Counted from the first letter of the stretch, positions 43,903 to 52,865 are shown. The stretch is 64,000 nucleotides of DNA from JAUIJL01 sp965366625 (GCA_965366625.1 CBDUGP010000001.1:248001-312000); one strand, 5' to 3'. Program-made: numbers and translations. Notes: generated from the sequence alone by a model not told the origin.

Positions 43903-44063
43903 CCCACCCGGTGGCAGCTTGTCCAGCTTCCGCGCAGGTGACGTCTAGGTCGGGTGGAACATAATCTGGCTCTTTCTTCTGTCCCGTAGGTCTGCGTCAA
44001 CGAGGGTGTAAAATGACGGTAGGCTCAATAGAGGCCTGTTCTCGACCCTTGAGGAGCAGATCG

Positions 44064-44507
44064 ATGTCCGATTCTTCTGTATCCAATGGAAAAGCCCGAG
44101 TCCTGATCGTCGACGACGATGACGGTATCCTCCAGATCTCCCGAATGAGTCTGAAGCGGGTCAAATTCCGTAATCGCCGGTTGGAAATTCTGCTGGCGAA
44201 ATCTGCTCGCGAAGCCGTGGAAACACTCAGCGAAAACAATGGGGTCGGCGTCATGCTGATCGACGGTGAGATGGAAACCAAAACGGCGGGTTTGGATACC
44301 TGCAAGGCCATCCGCCAAGAGCTGGGTAATCGCGACCTGAGGATATTTTTGCGGACGGGCAAAGTCGAAATGGATCACATCGAGAGGCAGGCGAAGGAGA
44401 CTTGGGATCTCGAAGGCCACTTACCCAAGGGCGATGCTTCGAAGGACGACCTCGTCTCCACTGTGATCGCAGGCCTTGAGGCCTATTACGATCGTATCGA
44501 GGCTTAA
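44064..44507 (+). CDS. Stand-alone response-regulator receiver domain
   Basis: 147 residues from ATG 44064, which has GAGGAG seven bases upstream. It is a single receiver domain with the acidic pocket VLIVDDDD (Asp17-20), the phosphoacceptor Asp67 in VMLIDGEMET, Thr in FLRTGK and Lys in HLPKGDAS. Extra features (FRNRRLEILLAKSAREA and RQELGNRDLRIFLRTGK) match the receiver domains usually joined to DUF3369 output proteins. There is no output domain here and no kinase nearby. It may act by protein contact or as a phosphate sink. It converges on nqrM with a 12-bp gap. Confidence 0.9.
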   Translation: MSDSSVSNGKARVLIVDDDDGILQISRMSLKRVKFRNRRLEILLAKSAREAVETLSENNGVGVMLIDGEMETKTAGLDTCKAIRQELGNRDLRIFLRTGKVEMDHIERQAKETWDLEGHLPKGDASKDDLVSTVIAGLEAYYDRIEA

Positions 44508-44519
44508 CTACCTAAAGGC

Positions 44520-44747
44520 TCAGTTGATGACCGGCAGTCCGCCGTCCCGTTCGCAATGCTCGGGCCGCTCGCTTTTCGGTTTGTCCCGATTCGGGCACGT
44601 GGCGCACGACAGCGATTCGCCGGCGGCGCCGAGCACCTCGGGCCCACCGCAAGAGCCCCGCAAGCAGGGCCGTTTGAAGATCACGCCGACCGCCATGATC
44701 AACATGGCGAAGGCGAAAATCGTGAAGGTCAATAAAACGAGGGTCAT
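44520..44747 (-). CDS. nqrM: Na+-NQR maturation protein NqrM
   Basis: 75 residues with one membrane helix (LVLLTFTIFAFAMLIMAVGVIF). The cysteine pattern of NqrM (DUF539) follows: RGSCGGPE, then SCATC and a further Cys in PEHC. NqrM is needed to place iron in the Nqr complex between NqrD and NqrE. It is the last gene of the nqr operon, 11 bp after apbE, the usual position in Vibrio-like operons. The C-terminal tail is longer than usual. Confidence 0.93.
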   Translation of the reverse strand: MTLVLLTFTIFAFAMLIMAVGVIFKRPCLRGSCGGPEVLGAAGESLSCATCPNRDKPKSERPEHCERDGGLPVIN

Positions 44748-44758
44748 GGATTGGCCTC

Positions 44759-45883
44759 CTAGTTCTGGGCTATCGGTTCGGTGTTCATGAATTCTTGCTC
44801 GAACATCTTGCTGGGTATTTCTTGGAAGGTCTCGCCGTCACGCACCAGAAAGAGTGCGGCTAGGCCTTCACGGTCGGCGTAGGACAGCCCCTCTTCGGGC
44901 CCCAACACCATCAGGGCAGTGGACAGGGCGTCGGCCCTCATGCACGACCTGTGAATGACACTTACGGATGCCAATCGATGGCCGATGGGTCGACCGGTCC
45001 TCGGATCTATGATGTGCGACAACCTGACGCCGTTACGTTCACGATAGTTGCGATAGTCCCCCGAGGTGGCCATGGCAGAATCTGCCAAGCCGACAATCCG
45101 CTGGACCCGGCCCGGTTCGCTCGCAGGACGTTCGATGCCCAGGCGCCAGACTTCCCCTTGAAGATTGAGGCCCGAGGCGCGAACCTCGCCGCCGACTTCC
45201 ACCATCAGGTCGGTGTGTCCGAGTTCCGTGAGCCGAACGACTACTTGATCAACGGCGAATCCCTTGGCCAGACTGGAGAGATCAACGTAGAGGTCGGGAC
45301 GCGCTTTGGTGACCGACTCCGAGCCCAGGCTCAGGTGGTGATAACCGACCCGGGCGCGCAGCTCCGAAAGCCTCGGCTCGTCCAAGACCGGCGGCTCGTC
45401 AAAGTCGGGACCAAAGCCCCAGGCGTTGACCAGAGGACCGACCGTGATGTCGAGGGCCCCATGGGTGGACTCTGCCACTTCCAAAGCGGTGGCCAAGACC
45501 GTGGCGGTTTGCGCCGAAATCGGTAAAGCCTCCGTTGAGGAAGATGCATTGAAGAGGCTGAGTTCGGAATCCTCGCGGTAAGTGGACATCAGCTGATCCA
45601 CGTGCCCGAGGGATTGCTCGATTTCCTCCATCAGCTGCTCTTGGGCTTCGGCGCTCAACTCCCGCTCGGCCGGTTCCACCAGTTTGACGACGAAGTAGGT
45701 GCCCATGGTAGAGCCCTGAAACGTGTACAGAAGGCGTTCGGGAGTAGTTTTGGTGTCACCGGCGCAGCCGAGGTTCAGCCCAAAGCCGGTGATGACGGCG
45801 GCCAGGCAAAACCACCAGAGCACCATCGGGAAAGAGGCAGACGCAACCGCGCCTGCCTCTTTTGAAGTCCCCGACAACAGCAT
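44759..45883 (-). CDS. apbE: FAD:protein FMN transferase ApbE
   Basis: 374 residues from ATG 45883, 8 bp after nqrF; the longer in-frame start at 45958 would overlap nqrF. The N-terminus is a lipoprotein signal (FCLAAVITGFGLNLGC). Family motifs follow: TFQGSTMGTYFVV, VDLSSLAKGFAVDQV, LSHIIDPRTGRPIG and ADALSTALMVLG. ApbE attaches FMN covalently to a threonine in NqrB and NqrC from the periplasmic side. Its place within the nqr operon fits exactly. Confidence 0.96.
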   Translation of the reverse strand: MLLSGTSKEAGAVASASFPMVLWWFCLAAVITGFGLNLGCAGDTKTTPERLLYTFQGSTMGTYFVVKLVEPAERELSAEAQEQLMEEIEQSLGHVDQLMSTYREDSELSLFNASSSTEALPISAQTATVLATALEVAESTHGALDITVGPLVNAWGFGPDFDEPPVLDEPRLSELRARVGYHHLSLGSESVTKARPDLYVDLSSLAKGFAVDQVVVRLTELGHTDLMVEVGGEVRASGLNLQGEVWRLGIERPASEPGRVQRIVGLADSAMATSGDYRNYRERNGVRLSHIIDPRTGRPIGHRLASVSVIHRSCMRADALSTALMVLGPEEGLSYADREGLAALFLVRDGETFQEIPSKMFEQEFMNTEPIAQN

Positions 45884-45891
45884 GCTCTCCG

Positions 45892-47124
45892 TTAACCGAA
45901 GTCGTCGAAGAGGATGTTCTCGCGTTCCACACCCAGGTCGTCGAGCATTTTCATGCATGCGGAAAGCATCATCGGCGGACCACAGAGGTAGTACTCGATG
46001 TCTTCCGGGGCAGGGTGTTTTTGCAAGTACTCGTCATGCACGACCTGGTGGATGAAACCGGTAAAACCGTCCCAATTGTCTTCGGGCAACGGATCCGAAA
46101 GGGCGAGGTGCCATTCGAAGTTGTCGTTTTCGGCGGCGATCGAGTCGAAGTGATCCTCGTAGAACGACTCTCGACGGGAGCGAGCGCCGTACCAGAAGGT
46201 CACCTTACGGTCGGTGTTGAGGCGTTTGAACTGATCGAAGATGTGCGAGCGCATGGGTGCCATGCCGGCGCCGCCGCCGATGAAACACATCTCGTTCTTG
46301 GTCTCTTTGGCGAAAAACTCGCCATAGGGGCCGGAAATCGTTACCTCATCGCCGGGTTTAAGGCTGAAGATGTACGAGGACATGATGCCCGGAGGAGTAC
46401 CTTCCGGCGCCCGTGGAGGCGGCGAAGCGATACGCACGTTGAGCATGATGATGCCGCGCTCTTCGGGGTAGTTGGCCATCGAGTAGGCGCGGGTGACCTC
46501 TTCGTCGACCTTCGACACATAGCGCCACATGTTGAATTTGTCCCAATCTCCCCGGTAGTCCTCTTCCACCTCGAAGTCGGCGTATTTGGCCACGTGGGGT
46601 GGGCATTCGATCTGGATGTATCCGCCGGCTTCGAAGGGAACGGATTCACCTTCCGGCAGCTCCAGGATCAGCTCCTTAATGAAGGTCGCCACGTTTTCGT
46701 TCGAGCGCACCTTGCATTGCCATTTGCGCACCGAGAAGACTTCGTCGGGCACGCGGATCTTGAGGTCGTTTTTGACCTTCACTTGGCACGATAGGCGGCA
46801 GCCTTCGCGCGCCTCACCGCGGCTGATGAATCCCTTCTCGGTCGGCAACATGGCGCCGCCGCCTTCGAGCACGTCGACTTTGCAGACGCCGCAGCTGCCT
46901 TTGCCACCGCAAGCCGAAGGGATGAAGATCTTTTCAGCCGCCAGAACACCCAAAAGGGTGGTGCCGGAATTTACCCTCAGCGCCTTGTCGGGGTCGTCGT
47001 TGATCAGGATGCTGACCTCGCCGGAGGCGACCAAATATTTGCGCGCCACCATCAAGAGCAACACAAGCGACAGGATGATGAAAGTGAACATCCCAACGCC
47101 GAGGCCAATGGTCGTCATATCCAT
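45892..47124 (-). CDS. nqrF: Na+-translocating NADH:quinone reductase subunit F
   Basis: 410 residues. One N-terminal membrane helix (about 6-27) precedes a ferredoxin domain with 2Fe-2S cysteines Cys72, Cys78, Cys81 and Cys113 (CGGKGSCGVC...SCQV). A ferredoxin-reductase module follows, with the FAD motif RAYSMANYP and the NADH site FIGGGAGMAPMRS. NqrF takes electrons from NADH and feeds them to the membrane subunits. The first ATG (47124) has GGAG nine bases upstream and is preferred over the second at 47118. Confidence 0.98.
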   Translation of the reverse strand: MDMTTIGLGVGMFTFIILSLVLLLMVARKYLVASGEVSILINDDPDKALRVNSGTTLLGVLAAEKIFIPSACGGKGSCGVCKVDVLEGGGAMLPTEKGFISRGEAREGCRLSCQVKVKNDLKIRVPDEVFSVRKWQCKVRSNENVATFIKELILELPEGESVPFEAGGYIQIECPPHVAKYADFEVEEDYRGDWDKFNMWRYVSKVDEEVTRAYSMANYPEERGIIMLNVRIASPPPRAPEGTPPGIMSSYIFSLKPGDEVTISGPYGEFFAKETKNEMCFIGGGAGMAPMRSHIFDQFKRLNTDRKVTFWYGARSRRESFYEDHFDSIAAENDNFEWHLALSDPLPEDNWDGFTGFIHQVVHDEYLQKHPAPEDIEYYLCGPPMMLSACMKMLDDLGVERENILFDDFG

Positions 47125-47152
47125 GGTTTGAATCTCCGATGACTTGCGGGAC

Positions 47153-47770
47153 TCAGAGCTGGATGCCCGAGAACGCCATGAAGCCGATGCCGATAAGGCC
47201 TGTCAGGATGAAAGTGATGCCGAGACCGCGCAGACCCGGGGGAACGTTGGAGTAGCGCATGCGCTCGCGGATCGACGCCAAGGCGACGATGGCGAGCATC
47301 CAGCCGATGCCGGAGCCGACGCCGAAGACCACGCTTTCGCCGAAGGTGTAGTCGCGCTCGACCATGAACAGCGAAGCACCGAGGATGGCGCAATTCACCG
47401 CGATCAGGGGCAAGAACACACCGAGGGCGGCATGTAGGGCCGGAACGAATCGATCCAAAGTCATCTCGACGATCTGGACCATCGCGGCGATGGTGCCGAT
47501 GTAGGTCAAGAACCCGAGGAACGAGAGATCGTATTGGGCAAACTCGGGGCCGATCCAAGCCAGGGCGCCGTCCTTCAACAGGTAGTTGTAGAGCAGGTTG
47601 TTGACCGGCACGGTCACGGCGAGCACGAAGATCACCGCCATGCCCAGGCCGAGAGCGGTTTCAACCTTCTTGGAGCAGGCCAAGAACGAGCACATGCCCA
47701 AAAAGAAGGTGAGCGCCATGTTTTCAACGAAAATGGCCTTGACGGCCAGACTGAGATATTCCTCGACCAT
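47153..47770 (-). CDS. nqrE: Na+-translocating NADH:quinone reductase subunit E
   Basis: 205 residues, six membrane helices. It starts VEEYLSLAVKAIFVENMALTFFLGMCSFLACSKKV (parts), typical of NqrE, with the cysteine that helps hold the membrane iron centre in MCSFLACS and a second in AVNCAILGAS. NqrE and NqrD are inverted homologues that form the core. It follows nqrD by 3 bp. Confidence 0.98.
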   Translation of the reverse strand: MVEEYLSLAVKAIFVENMALTFFLGMCSFLACSKKVETALGLGMAVIFVLAVTVPVNNLLYNYLLKDGALAWIGPEFAQYDLSFLGFLTYIGTIAAMVQIVEMTLDRFVPALHAALGVFLPLIAVNCAILGASLFMVERDYTFGESVVFGVGSGIGWMLAIVALASIRERMRYSNVPPGLRGLGITFILTGLIGIGFMAFSGIQL

Positions 47771-47773
47771 GGC

Positions 47774-48394
47774 TTAGGACTCCTCGATCTGCTCGGGCTT
47801 CCAAATGCGGAGCGCCCAGATGAATAGGCCGATGATGAAGAAAGCACCCGGGGAGAGCACCATCAAACCGTTGGGGTTGTACCAGCCGCCTTCGGTGACC
47901 AGGGACATGACCTCAAAGCCGAACAGCTTGCCCGAGCCGAGCAGCTCGCGGAAGAACGCCGTGCCCAACAAGATCACGCTATAACCCGCGGCGTTGCCGA
48001 GGGCGTCGAGGATGCTGGGCATGGGGCCGTTTTGCATGGCGTAAGCCTCGGCGCGGCCCATGACGATGCAGTTGGTGATGATCAGTCCGACGAAAACACT
48101 CAGCTGCTTGGAGATCTCGAAGAGATAAGCCTTGAGGATTTGGTCGGTGACGATCACCAACGAGGCGATCACCGTCAATTGCACGATGATTCGAATCGAG
48201 GGCGGAATCTTGTTGCGCAGCAGGCTGATGGAAAGGTTCGAGCCCACCAGCACCGCGGTCACCGCTAGGCACATGACGATGGTCATTTCCAATTTGGTCG
48301 TGACCGCCAGGGCGGAGCAGATACCGAGCACCTGCAAAGCGATGGGGTTGTTGTTGAATAGAGGATCCAGCAGGACCTCACGATTTTTCGACAT
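47774..48394 (-). CDS. nqrD: Na+-translocating NADH:quinone reductase subunit D
   Basis: 206 residues, six membrane helices. It reads PLFNNNPIALQVLGICSALAVTTKLE near the start and IITNCIVMGRAEAYAM in the middle; these cysteines provide the other half of the iron site shared with NqrE. Its ATG overlaps the TAA of nqrC by one base (TAATG). Confidence 0.98.
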   Translation of the reverse strand: MSKNREVLLDPLFNNNPIALQVLGICSALAVTTKLEMTIVMCLAVTAVLVGSNLSISLLRNKIPPSIRIIVQLTVIASLVIVTDQILKAYLFEISKQLSVFVGLIITNCIVMGRAEAYAMQNGPMPSILDALGNAAGYSVILLGTAFFRELLGSGKLFGFEVMSLVTEGGWYNPNGLMVLSPGAFFIIGLFIWALRIWKPEQIEES

Positions 48395-49173
48395 TACGCG
48401 GCCCCTTTGGCATGGAGATTCTCGATGTAGGGTCCGAAACCGTCATCACCGAGCCAAAAACGCATCATGTTGGACACGCCGCGGGCGGTGATGGTGGCGC
48501 CGGAAAGGCCGTCGACCTTGTGGGGAGCGGATTCCGGCGGTCCGGCCGGGCCCTTGATGACTTCGATCACCGGCTCACCTTGGTCGTTGAACACCTTGCG
48601 GCCGGGCCAGAGGGCACGCCAACGGGGGTTCTCGACCTCGCCGCCGAGTCCGGGAGTTTCACCGTGCTCGTAGTAAGCCAAACCTTGGATGGTGTTGAGG
48701 TCGCCGTCCAGGGCGAGGAAGCCGTAAAGGGTCGACCACAGACCGTAACCCTCGACCGGCACGATCAGCATATCCAAACCGCCGTCTTTGGAAACGCCCT
48801 TATAAACCAGGGCTTGCAGCGGAATGCGCTTGACCCCGGCGTTGTTCTTCGGTGCCACTTGACTGGTGTCGGGGTTCTTCTTGGCCTTTCGCTGATCGAA
48901 GGTATTCGGATCCACGTCGGGCAGCTCTTCGCCGGTTTTGAGGTCGATAACCACCGGCACGAAGCTCGCGAAACGCGATTCGATTTCCTCGGCGGATACA
49001 TCCTCGTCGGATTGCACCAGGCCGGCTGCCATCAGCACGTTTTTCTTCTTGTCGAGCAGCTTGTTGACTTCCTGGGCGTCCTTGAGGGAAACCGCCAGGG
49101 ACGACACGAAGACCGCGCAAACCCCGCACACGGCCAGGGAGAAGAGGATGATGTAGCGAACGCTAAATTGCAT
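48394..49173 (-). CDS. nqrC: Na+-translocating NADH:quinone reductase subunit C
   Basis: 259 residues. One N-terminal membrane helix (YIILFSLAVCGVCAVFVSSLAV) is followed by a periplasmic FMN-binding domain with the flavinylation motif DGLSGATITARG; Thr227 is the residue expected to carry FMN, attached by ApbE. The gene overlaps nqrB by 11 bp and nqrD by 1 bp, showing translational coupling. Confidence 0.98.
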   Translation of the reverse strand: MQFSVRYIILFSLAVCGVCAVFVSSLAVSLKDAQEVNKLLDKKKNVLMAAGLVQSDEDVSAEEIESRFASFVPVVIDLKTGEELPDVDPNTFDQRKAKKNPDTSQVAPKNNAGVKRIPLQALVYKGVSKDGGLDMLIVPVEGYGLWSTLYGFLALDGDLNTIQGLAYYEHGETPGLGGEVENPRWRALWPGRKVFNDQGEPVIEVIKGPAGPPESAPHKVDGLSGATITARGVSNMMRFWLGDDGFGPYIENLHAKGAA

Positions 49174-50404
49174 AGCGAGCTTTCCTCCGTTTGATGTTGG
49201 CCTGGACCACGAAGTGATCGATGGTCGCAGAGAAGCAGTTCATGAACAGAATCGCGAGCATCATGCCCTCGGGGAATGCCGGATTGAGCACCCGGATGAA
49301 GATCGCCAGCACGCCGATCAAGAAGCCGTAGATCCAGCGACCGGTATTGGAGTGGGTCGCGGACACCGGGTCGGTGGCCATGAACACCATGCCGAAAGCC
49401 CAGCCCCCGAGCACGATGTGCCAGTGGAACGGGATGTTCAGCAGCGCGTTGGTTTCGGAGCCGATGGCGTTGAGCAACAGCGAAGCCGCGAAGCTGCCGC
49501 CGATCACGCCGAGCATGATGCGATACGAGCCGACTCCGGTGAGCACCAGGATCAGAGCCCCTAGGAAACAAGCCAGCGCCGAGGTCTCTCCCATCGAGCC
49601 CGGGACCGTGCCCAGGAAGGCGTTCATCCAGCCGACGCTTTGGTCGAGCATGCCGGTGACCGAGCCGGTGGTGGCGTCGAAAACCGCACCCTGGGCGAGC
49701 CAGGTGGCTCCGGAATAACCGTCGGGGGAGGTTTGAGCTGCGGTCCACACCTTGTCGCCGGAAATCTCGGCCGGATAGGCAAAGAAGAGGAAGGCGCGGG
49801 CGGTGAGGGCGGGGTTGAGCACGTTCATGCCCGTTCCGCCAAAGATCTCTTTGCCGATCACCACGCCGAAAGCGATGCCCAAGGCCACCTGCCAGAGGGG
49901 AATCGTCGGCGGAAGGGTCAACGGGAAGAGGAAGAGGGTGACGAGGAATCCCTCGTTGATCTCATGTTTGCGCACGATGGCAAACGCGGCTTCAATGTTG
50001 CCGCCGACCAATCCAGTGACCGCCAGAACCGGCAAGAAGTAAAGCGCGCCGTGCAGGAAGAGGGTCAAGAAATCACCCTGGGCGGTGATGTCGAAACCCA
50101 GGGCTGCCATGGCGCTGGTCTGCCAATTTTCGAGCGGTAGAGCGCCGCCTTGGAAGGCCCGGTAGGCCTGCAAGCCGGTGTTGTACATGGCCATCAAGAT
50201 GGCCGGTAGCAACGCCACCACAACGGTGATCATGATGCGCTTGAGATCAGCGGCATCACGGACGTGGGAGGCTCGTCGGGTCACGTCGCCCGGAGTGTAA
50301 AGGAACGTGTCCTGAGCCTCGTAAAGTGGGTATAGCTTCTCGAGCTTGCCGCCCTTTTCAAAGAGCTTGGCTTGATTGTCGAGAATTTTCCTTAGGGCTT
50401 TCAT
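49163..50404 (-). CDS. nqrB: Na+-translocating NADH:quinone reductase subunit B
   Basis: 413 residues with about ten membrane helices. The covalent FMN site is SGATWLAQG (in DGYSGATW), and GKEIFGGTGMNVLNPALTARAF and WAFGMVFMATDPVSA are family landmarks. NqrB carries the sodium channel and riboflavin or FMN cofactors. The start ATG overlaps the TGA of nqrA by one base (TGATG at 50402-50406). Confidence 0.98.
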   Translation of the reverse strand: MKALRKILDNQAKLFEKGGKLEKLYPLYEAQDTFLYTPGDVTRRASHVRDAADLKRIMITVVVALLPAILMAMYNTGLQAYRAFQGGALPLENWQTSAMAALGFDITAQGDFLTLFLHGALYFLPVLAVTGLVGGNIEAAFAIVRKHEINEGFLVTLFLFPLTLPPTIPLWQVALGIAFGVVIGKEIFGGTGMNVLNPALTARAFLFFAYPAEISGDKVWTAAQTSPDGYSGATWLAQGAVFDATTGSVTGMLDQSVGWMNAFLGTVPGSMGETSALACFLGALILVLTGVGSYRIMLGVIGGSFAASLLLNAIGSETNALLNIPFHWHIVLGGWAFGMVFMATDPVSATHSNTGRWIYGFLIGVLAIFIRVLNPAFPEGMMLAILFMNCFSATIDHFVVQANIKRRKARYAI

Positions 50405-51774
50405 CAGCCTTCCTTCTCGATGGTGGTCAGGACGTCACGGAGGTGAACGCCGTAATCGATCTTGCCGGGACATACAAACGAACAGAGGGCCATATCCTCC
50501 TCGGCGAGCTCCAGCGCACCGAGAGCTTCGGCTTGCTCGATATCGCCGACCACGAGCGAGCGAGCCAAGAAGGCGGGCAGGATGTCGAATGGGAAGACCT
50601 TTTCGTAGAGCCCGATCGGCACGATGGCCCGGTGCGAGCCGTTGGTCGTGGTGGTGAAAGCGAACTTTTTGCCCGGCGTGAGCGCCGAGGTAAAAGCCCG
50701 CACCAATGAGAATTTGTCGCCACCCGGTCCGAGCCAGCCCAGAAATTCCCGCTCACGGTCTTCCGCCAGCACGGAAATCTGATTGGAGTAGCGGCCCAAA
50801 TAGCCGAGCCGATCCCCCATCGCGGAGCGACCGCTGAGCACGTCACCGGAGATCACGCGGGCTTCCGCTGCAGAATGCTCTCCTGCGACGAGATCGTCGA
50901 TGGCGGCGCCGAGGCGGGTTTCCAATAATCGAGGGCTAGTGACCGGCGGACCTGCCAGAGACACCACGCGACGAACGCTCAGCTCGCCGGTGTGAAAAAG
51001 CTTGCCGATGGCGATGACGTCTTGGTATCCGAGGTGCCAGACCTCTTTGTTGCGGTCCACAGGATCCAGGGTGTGGATGTGGAAACCGACAGTGCCCGAA
51101 GGATGAGGGCCTGAGAAACGCTCGTGTTGGAACGAGCCGGCGCTGGGCAATTGGACGCTGGTCGACTCGTCGGTACAAACGAAGACGCTACCGTCCGTCA
51201 GCCTACCGAGGGCCGACAGTCCCCGTTGAAAGTCTTCGCCGTGCCCCTCCAACACCACGTTGGCCTTGGGGGCCAGCGGTGAGCTGTCCATGGCGGTGAC
51301 GAAAATCGATCGGGGGACCGATTCAGGTGCAGGCACCTTGTTGAACGGCCGCCGGCGCAGGGCGGTCCAGAAACCCGATTCAATCAGCAAGGCCTTGACG
51401 TCGTCACGGCTCAGCTCTGCCGGATCCTTGCCTTGGTATGCCTTGAATTCAATACTCGCGCCGCGTCCCGCTTTTTCGTCGTCGTTGAGTTCGACGACAA
51501 CCGACTCTAGGGCGCGTTTAGCGCCGCGGTTGATGGCGACGACTTTGCCGGCGGCCAGCGAGGTGTAATGCACGCCTGGGGTCTTCTTGTCTTCGAAGAG
51601 CAGCTGACCCCGGCGGACTTGGTCTCCGACCTCCACATACATGGTCGGTTTCATCCCGTGGTAGTCGGCGGCCACGTGAGCCACCCGACTGGGCTGACGG
51701 GCCGTCTCGACGGTCTGCTTAGGCTCGCCGACGATGGGCAGGTCGAGCCCTTGCTTAATCTTGTGCACAGCCAT
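50404..51774 (-). CDS. nqrA: Na+-translocating NADH:quinone reductase subunit A
   Basis: 456 residues from ATG 51774, giving MAVHKIKQGLDLPIVGEPKQ (the common NqrA start); a longer in-frame start at 51843 would add an unusual basic tail. Other landmarks are VGDQVRRGQLLFEDKK, a lipoyl-like domain, and CSFVCPGKIDYG at the C-terminal end. NqrA is the cytosolic subunit near the quinone site. It leads the operon nqrABCDEF-apbE-nqrM; the spacer before it holds a CRP/FNR-class palindrome at 52047. Confidence 0.97.
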   Translation of the reverse strand: MAVHKIKQGLDLPIVGEPKQTVETARQPSRVAHVAADYHGMKPTMYVEVGDQVRRGQLLFEDKKTPGVHYTSLAAGKVVAINRGAKRALESVVVELNDDEKAGRGASIEFKAYQGKDPAELSRDDVKALLIESGFWTALRRRPFNKVPAPESVPRSIFVTAMDSSPLAPKANVVLEGHGEDFQRGLSALGRLTDGSVFVCTDESTSVQLPSAGSFQHERFSGPHPSGTVGFHIHTLDPVDRNKEVWHLGYQDVIAIGKLFHTGELSVRRVVSLAGPPVTSPRLLETRLGAAIDDLVAGEHSAAEARVISGDVLSGRSAMGDRLGYLGRYSNQISVLAEDREREFLGWLGPGGDKFSLVRAFTSALTPGKKFAFTTTTNGSHRAIVPIGLYEKVFPFDILPAFLARSLVVGDIEQAEALGALELAEEDMALCSFVCPGKIDYGVHLRDVLTTIEKEG

Positions 51775-52046
51775 CTTGGATTCGGTCCTTCTCGATCTCC
51801 GCCATTGGACTGGACGCCGTTCGTACGACGGCTCGCCCACCATCTATCCGTGAGCCTGTCCGTGAGCGGGGAGGTCGGCCTTTGGCCGAGGTTACCGTGG
51901 GTATTCGCGCAGCCTGAGGGTTTGGGGAATGGACTGAGAGGCGCCCAGGAGTGGCACTCCTCGTTATCAAGGTCCTTGGCGGACCGCGCTATGAACCCTC
52001 GCCGGGCTCTATTTTGGCAGGGATCGATCGGGGTTCCAAGCCCCAT

Positions 52047-52064
52047 TTGTGAAATTTTTCACAA
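52047..52064. promoter_or_regulatory. Perfect CRP/FNR-class operator palindrome
   Basis: TTGTGAAATTTTTCACAA has 8-bp perfect arms and contains exactly TGTGA-N6-TCACA, the consensus for CRP-type regulators. It lies 112 bp upstream of trmH and 273 bp upstream of nqrA. The sequence is A/T-rich in a GC-rich region. Confidence 0.65.
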
Positions 52065-52069
52065 GCTCA

Positions 52070-52087
52070 GCGGCGAAATTTCGCCGC
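52070..52087. promoter_or_regulatory. Perfect 18-bp palindrome
   Basis: GCGGCGAAATTTCGCCGC is a perfect inverted repeat without a loop, five bases after the CRP-like site. The perfect symmetry suggests a dimeric regulator; no T-run follows that would make it a terminator. Confidence 0.5.
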
Positions 52088-52175
52088 GGGCAGCAATCGA
52101 GCACGAAGCCGCCCGTACGCTGCCTGCTGAGAGCCGTTTCCCGCCGACGGGACCTTCCTATAGGATCCGCCGACC

Positions 52176-52838
52176 ATGACCCCACGACGATTCGCACGAC
52201 TGACCGCCATCCTCGATCGACGTCAAATCGGCCTGACCGTGTTGATGGACGATTTGCAGAAGGCTCACAATGTTTCCGCGGTCATCCGTACCTGCGATGC
52301 GGTCGGTGTGCCCAAAATTCACGCCGTCACCGACGAATCGAGTTTCAAGGCGAAAATCACCAGTTCGGCCGGCGCCGCCCAATTCGTCGAGGTTTGCCTG
52401 CACGAATCCTACGGTAAGGCCGTCGAGTCCCTGCATCGGGACGGCTTCCAAGTGCTCGCCGCCCATCTCGACCCCGAGGCGGTGGATTTTCGGGAGATCG
52501 ATTTCACCCGCCCCACCTGCATAGCTTTAGGGCAAGAAGGTCCCGGTGTTGCTCCCGAACTCTTGGAACTCTGCGACCGCTCTTTTTATATTCCCATGGC
52601 CGGCGCGGTGGATTCCCTCAACGTCTCTGTGGCCGCGGCGGTCACGCTGTTCGAAGCCCAACGCCAAAGGCAGGCTGCCGGCCTCTACGACCAACCTCAA
52701 CTCGACGAGGCCACCCGCCAACGCCTGCTTTTCGAATGGGGATATAAGAGGCTCACCCGCTGGTATCGCGAAAAAGGCCACGACTACCCGCGCATCGGCG
52801 AGCAGGGAGAGATCCTCGATCCCGTTCCCCGTGGCTGA
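52176..52838 (+). CDS. trmH: tRNA (guanosine-2'-O)-methyltransferase TrmH
   Basis: 220 residues, the usual length. The SPOUT fold is shown by NVSAVIRTCDAVGVPKIHAV near the N-terminus, then IALGQEGPGVAPELL and IPMAGAVDSLNVSVAAAVTLFEA, the trefoil-knot SAM site. It carries the longer TrmH C-terminal helix (LLFEWGYKRLTRWYREKG), which distinguishes it from other SPOUT 2'-O-methylases. It modifies G18 in tRNA. It stands alone, convergent with the NUDIX gene 27 bp away. Confidence 0.93.
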   Translation: MTPRRFARLTAILDRRQIGLTVLMDDLQKAHNVSAVIRTCDAVGVPKIHAVTDESSFKAKITSSAGAAQFVEVCLHESYGKAVESLHRDGFQVLAAHLDPEAVDFREIDFTRPTCIALGQEGPGVAPELLELCDRSFYIPMAGAVDSLNVSVAAAVTLFEAQRQRQAAGLYDQPQLDEATRQRLLFEWGYKRLTRWYREKGHDYPRIGEQGEILDPVPRG

Positions 52839-52865
52839 GGCTTTGACACCGCAAGGGCGCAGCGA

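Larger units (their letters stand above)
51775..52175. other. 401-bp divergent promoter region between nqrA and trmH
   Basis: No gene is seen. Besides the CRP-like site and the perfect palindrome listed separately, a 15-bp inverted repeat (AGGAGTG-G-CACTCCT) lies at 51947-51961 on the nqrA side. The region serves both nqr (leftward) and trmH (rightward). Confidence 0.6.
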
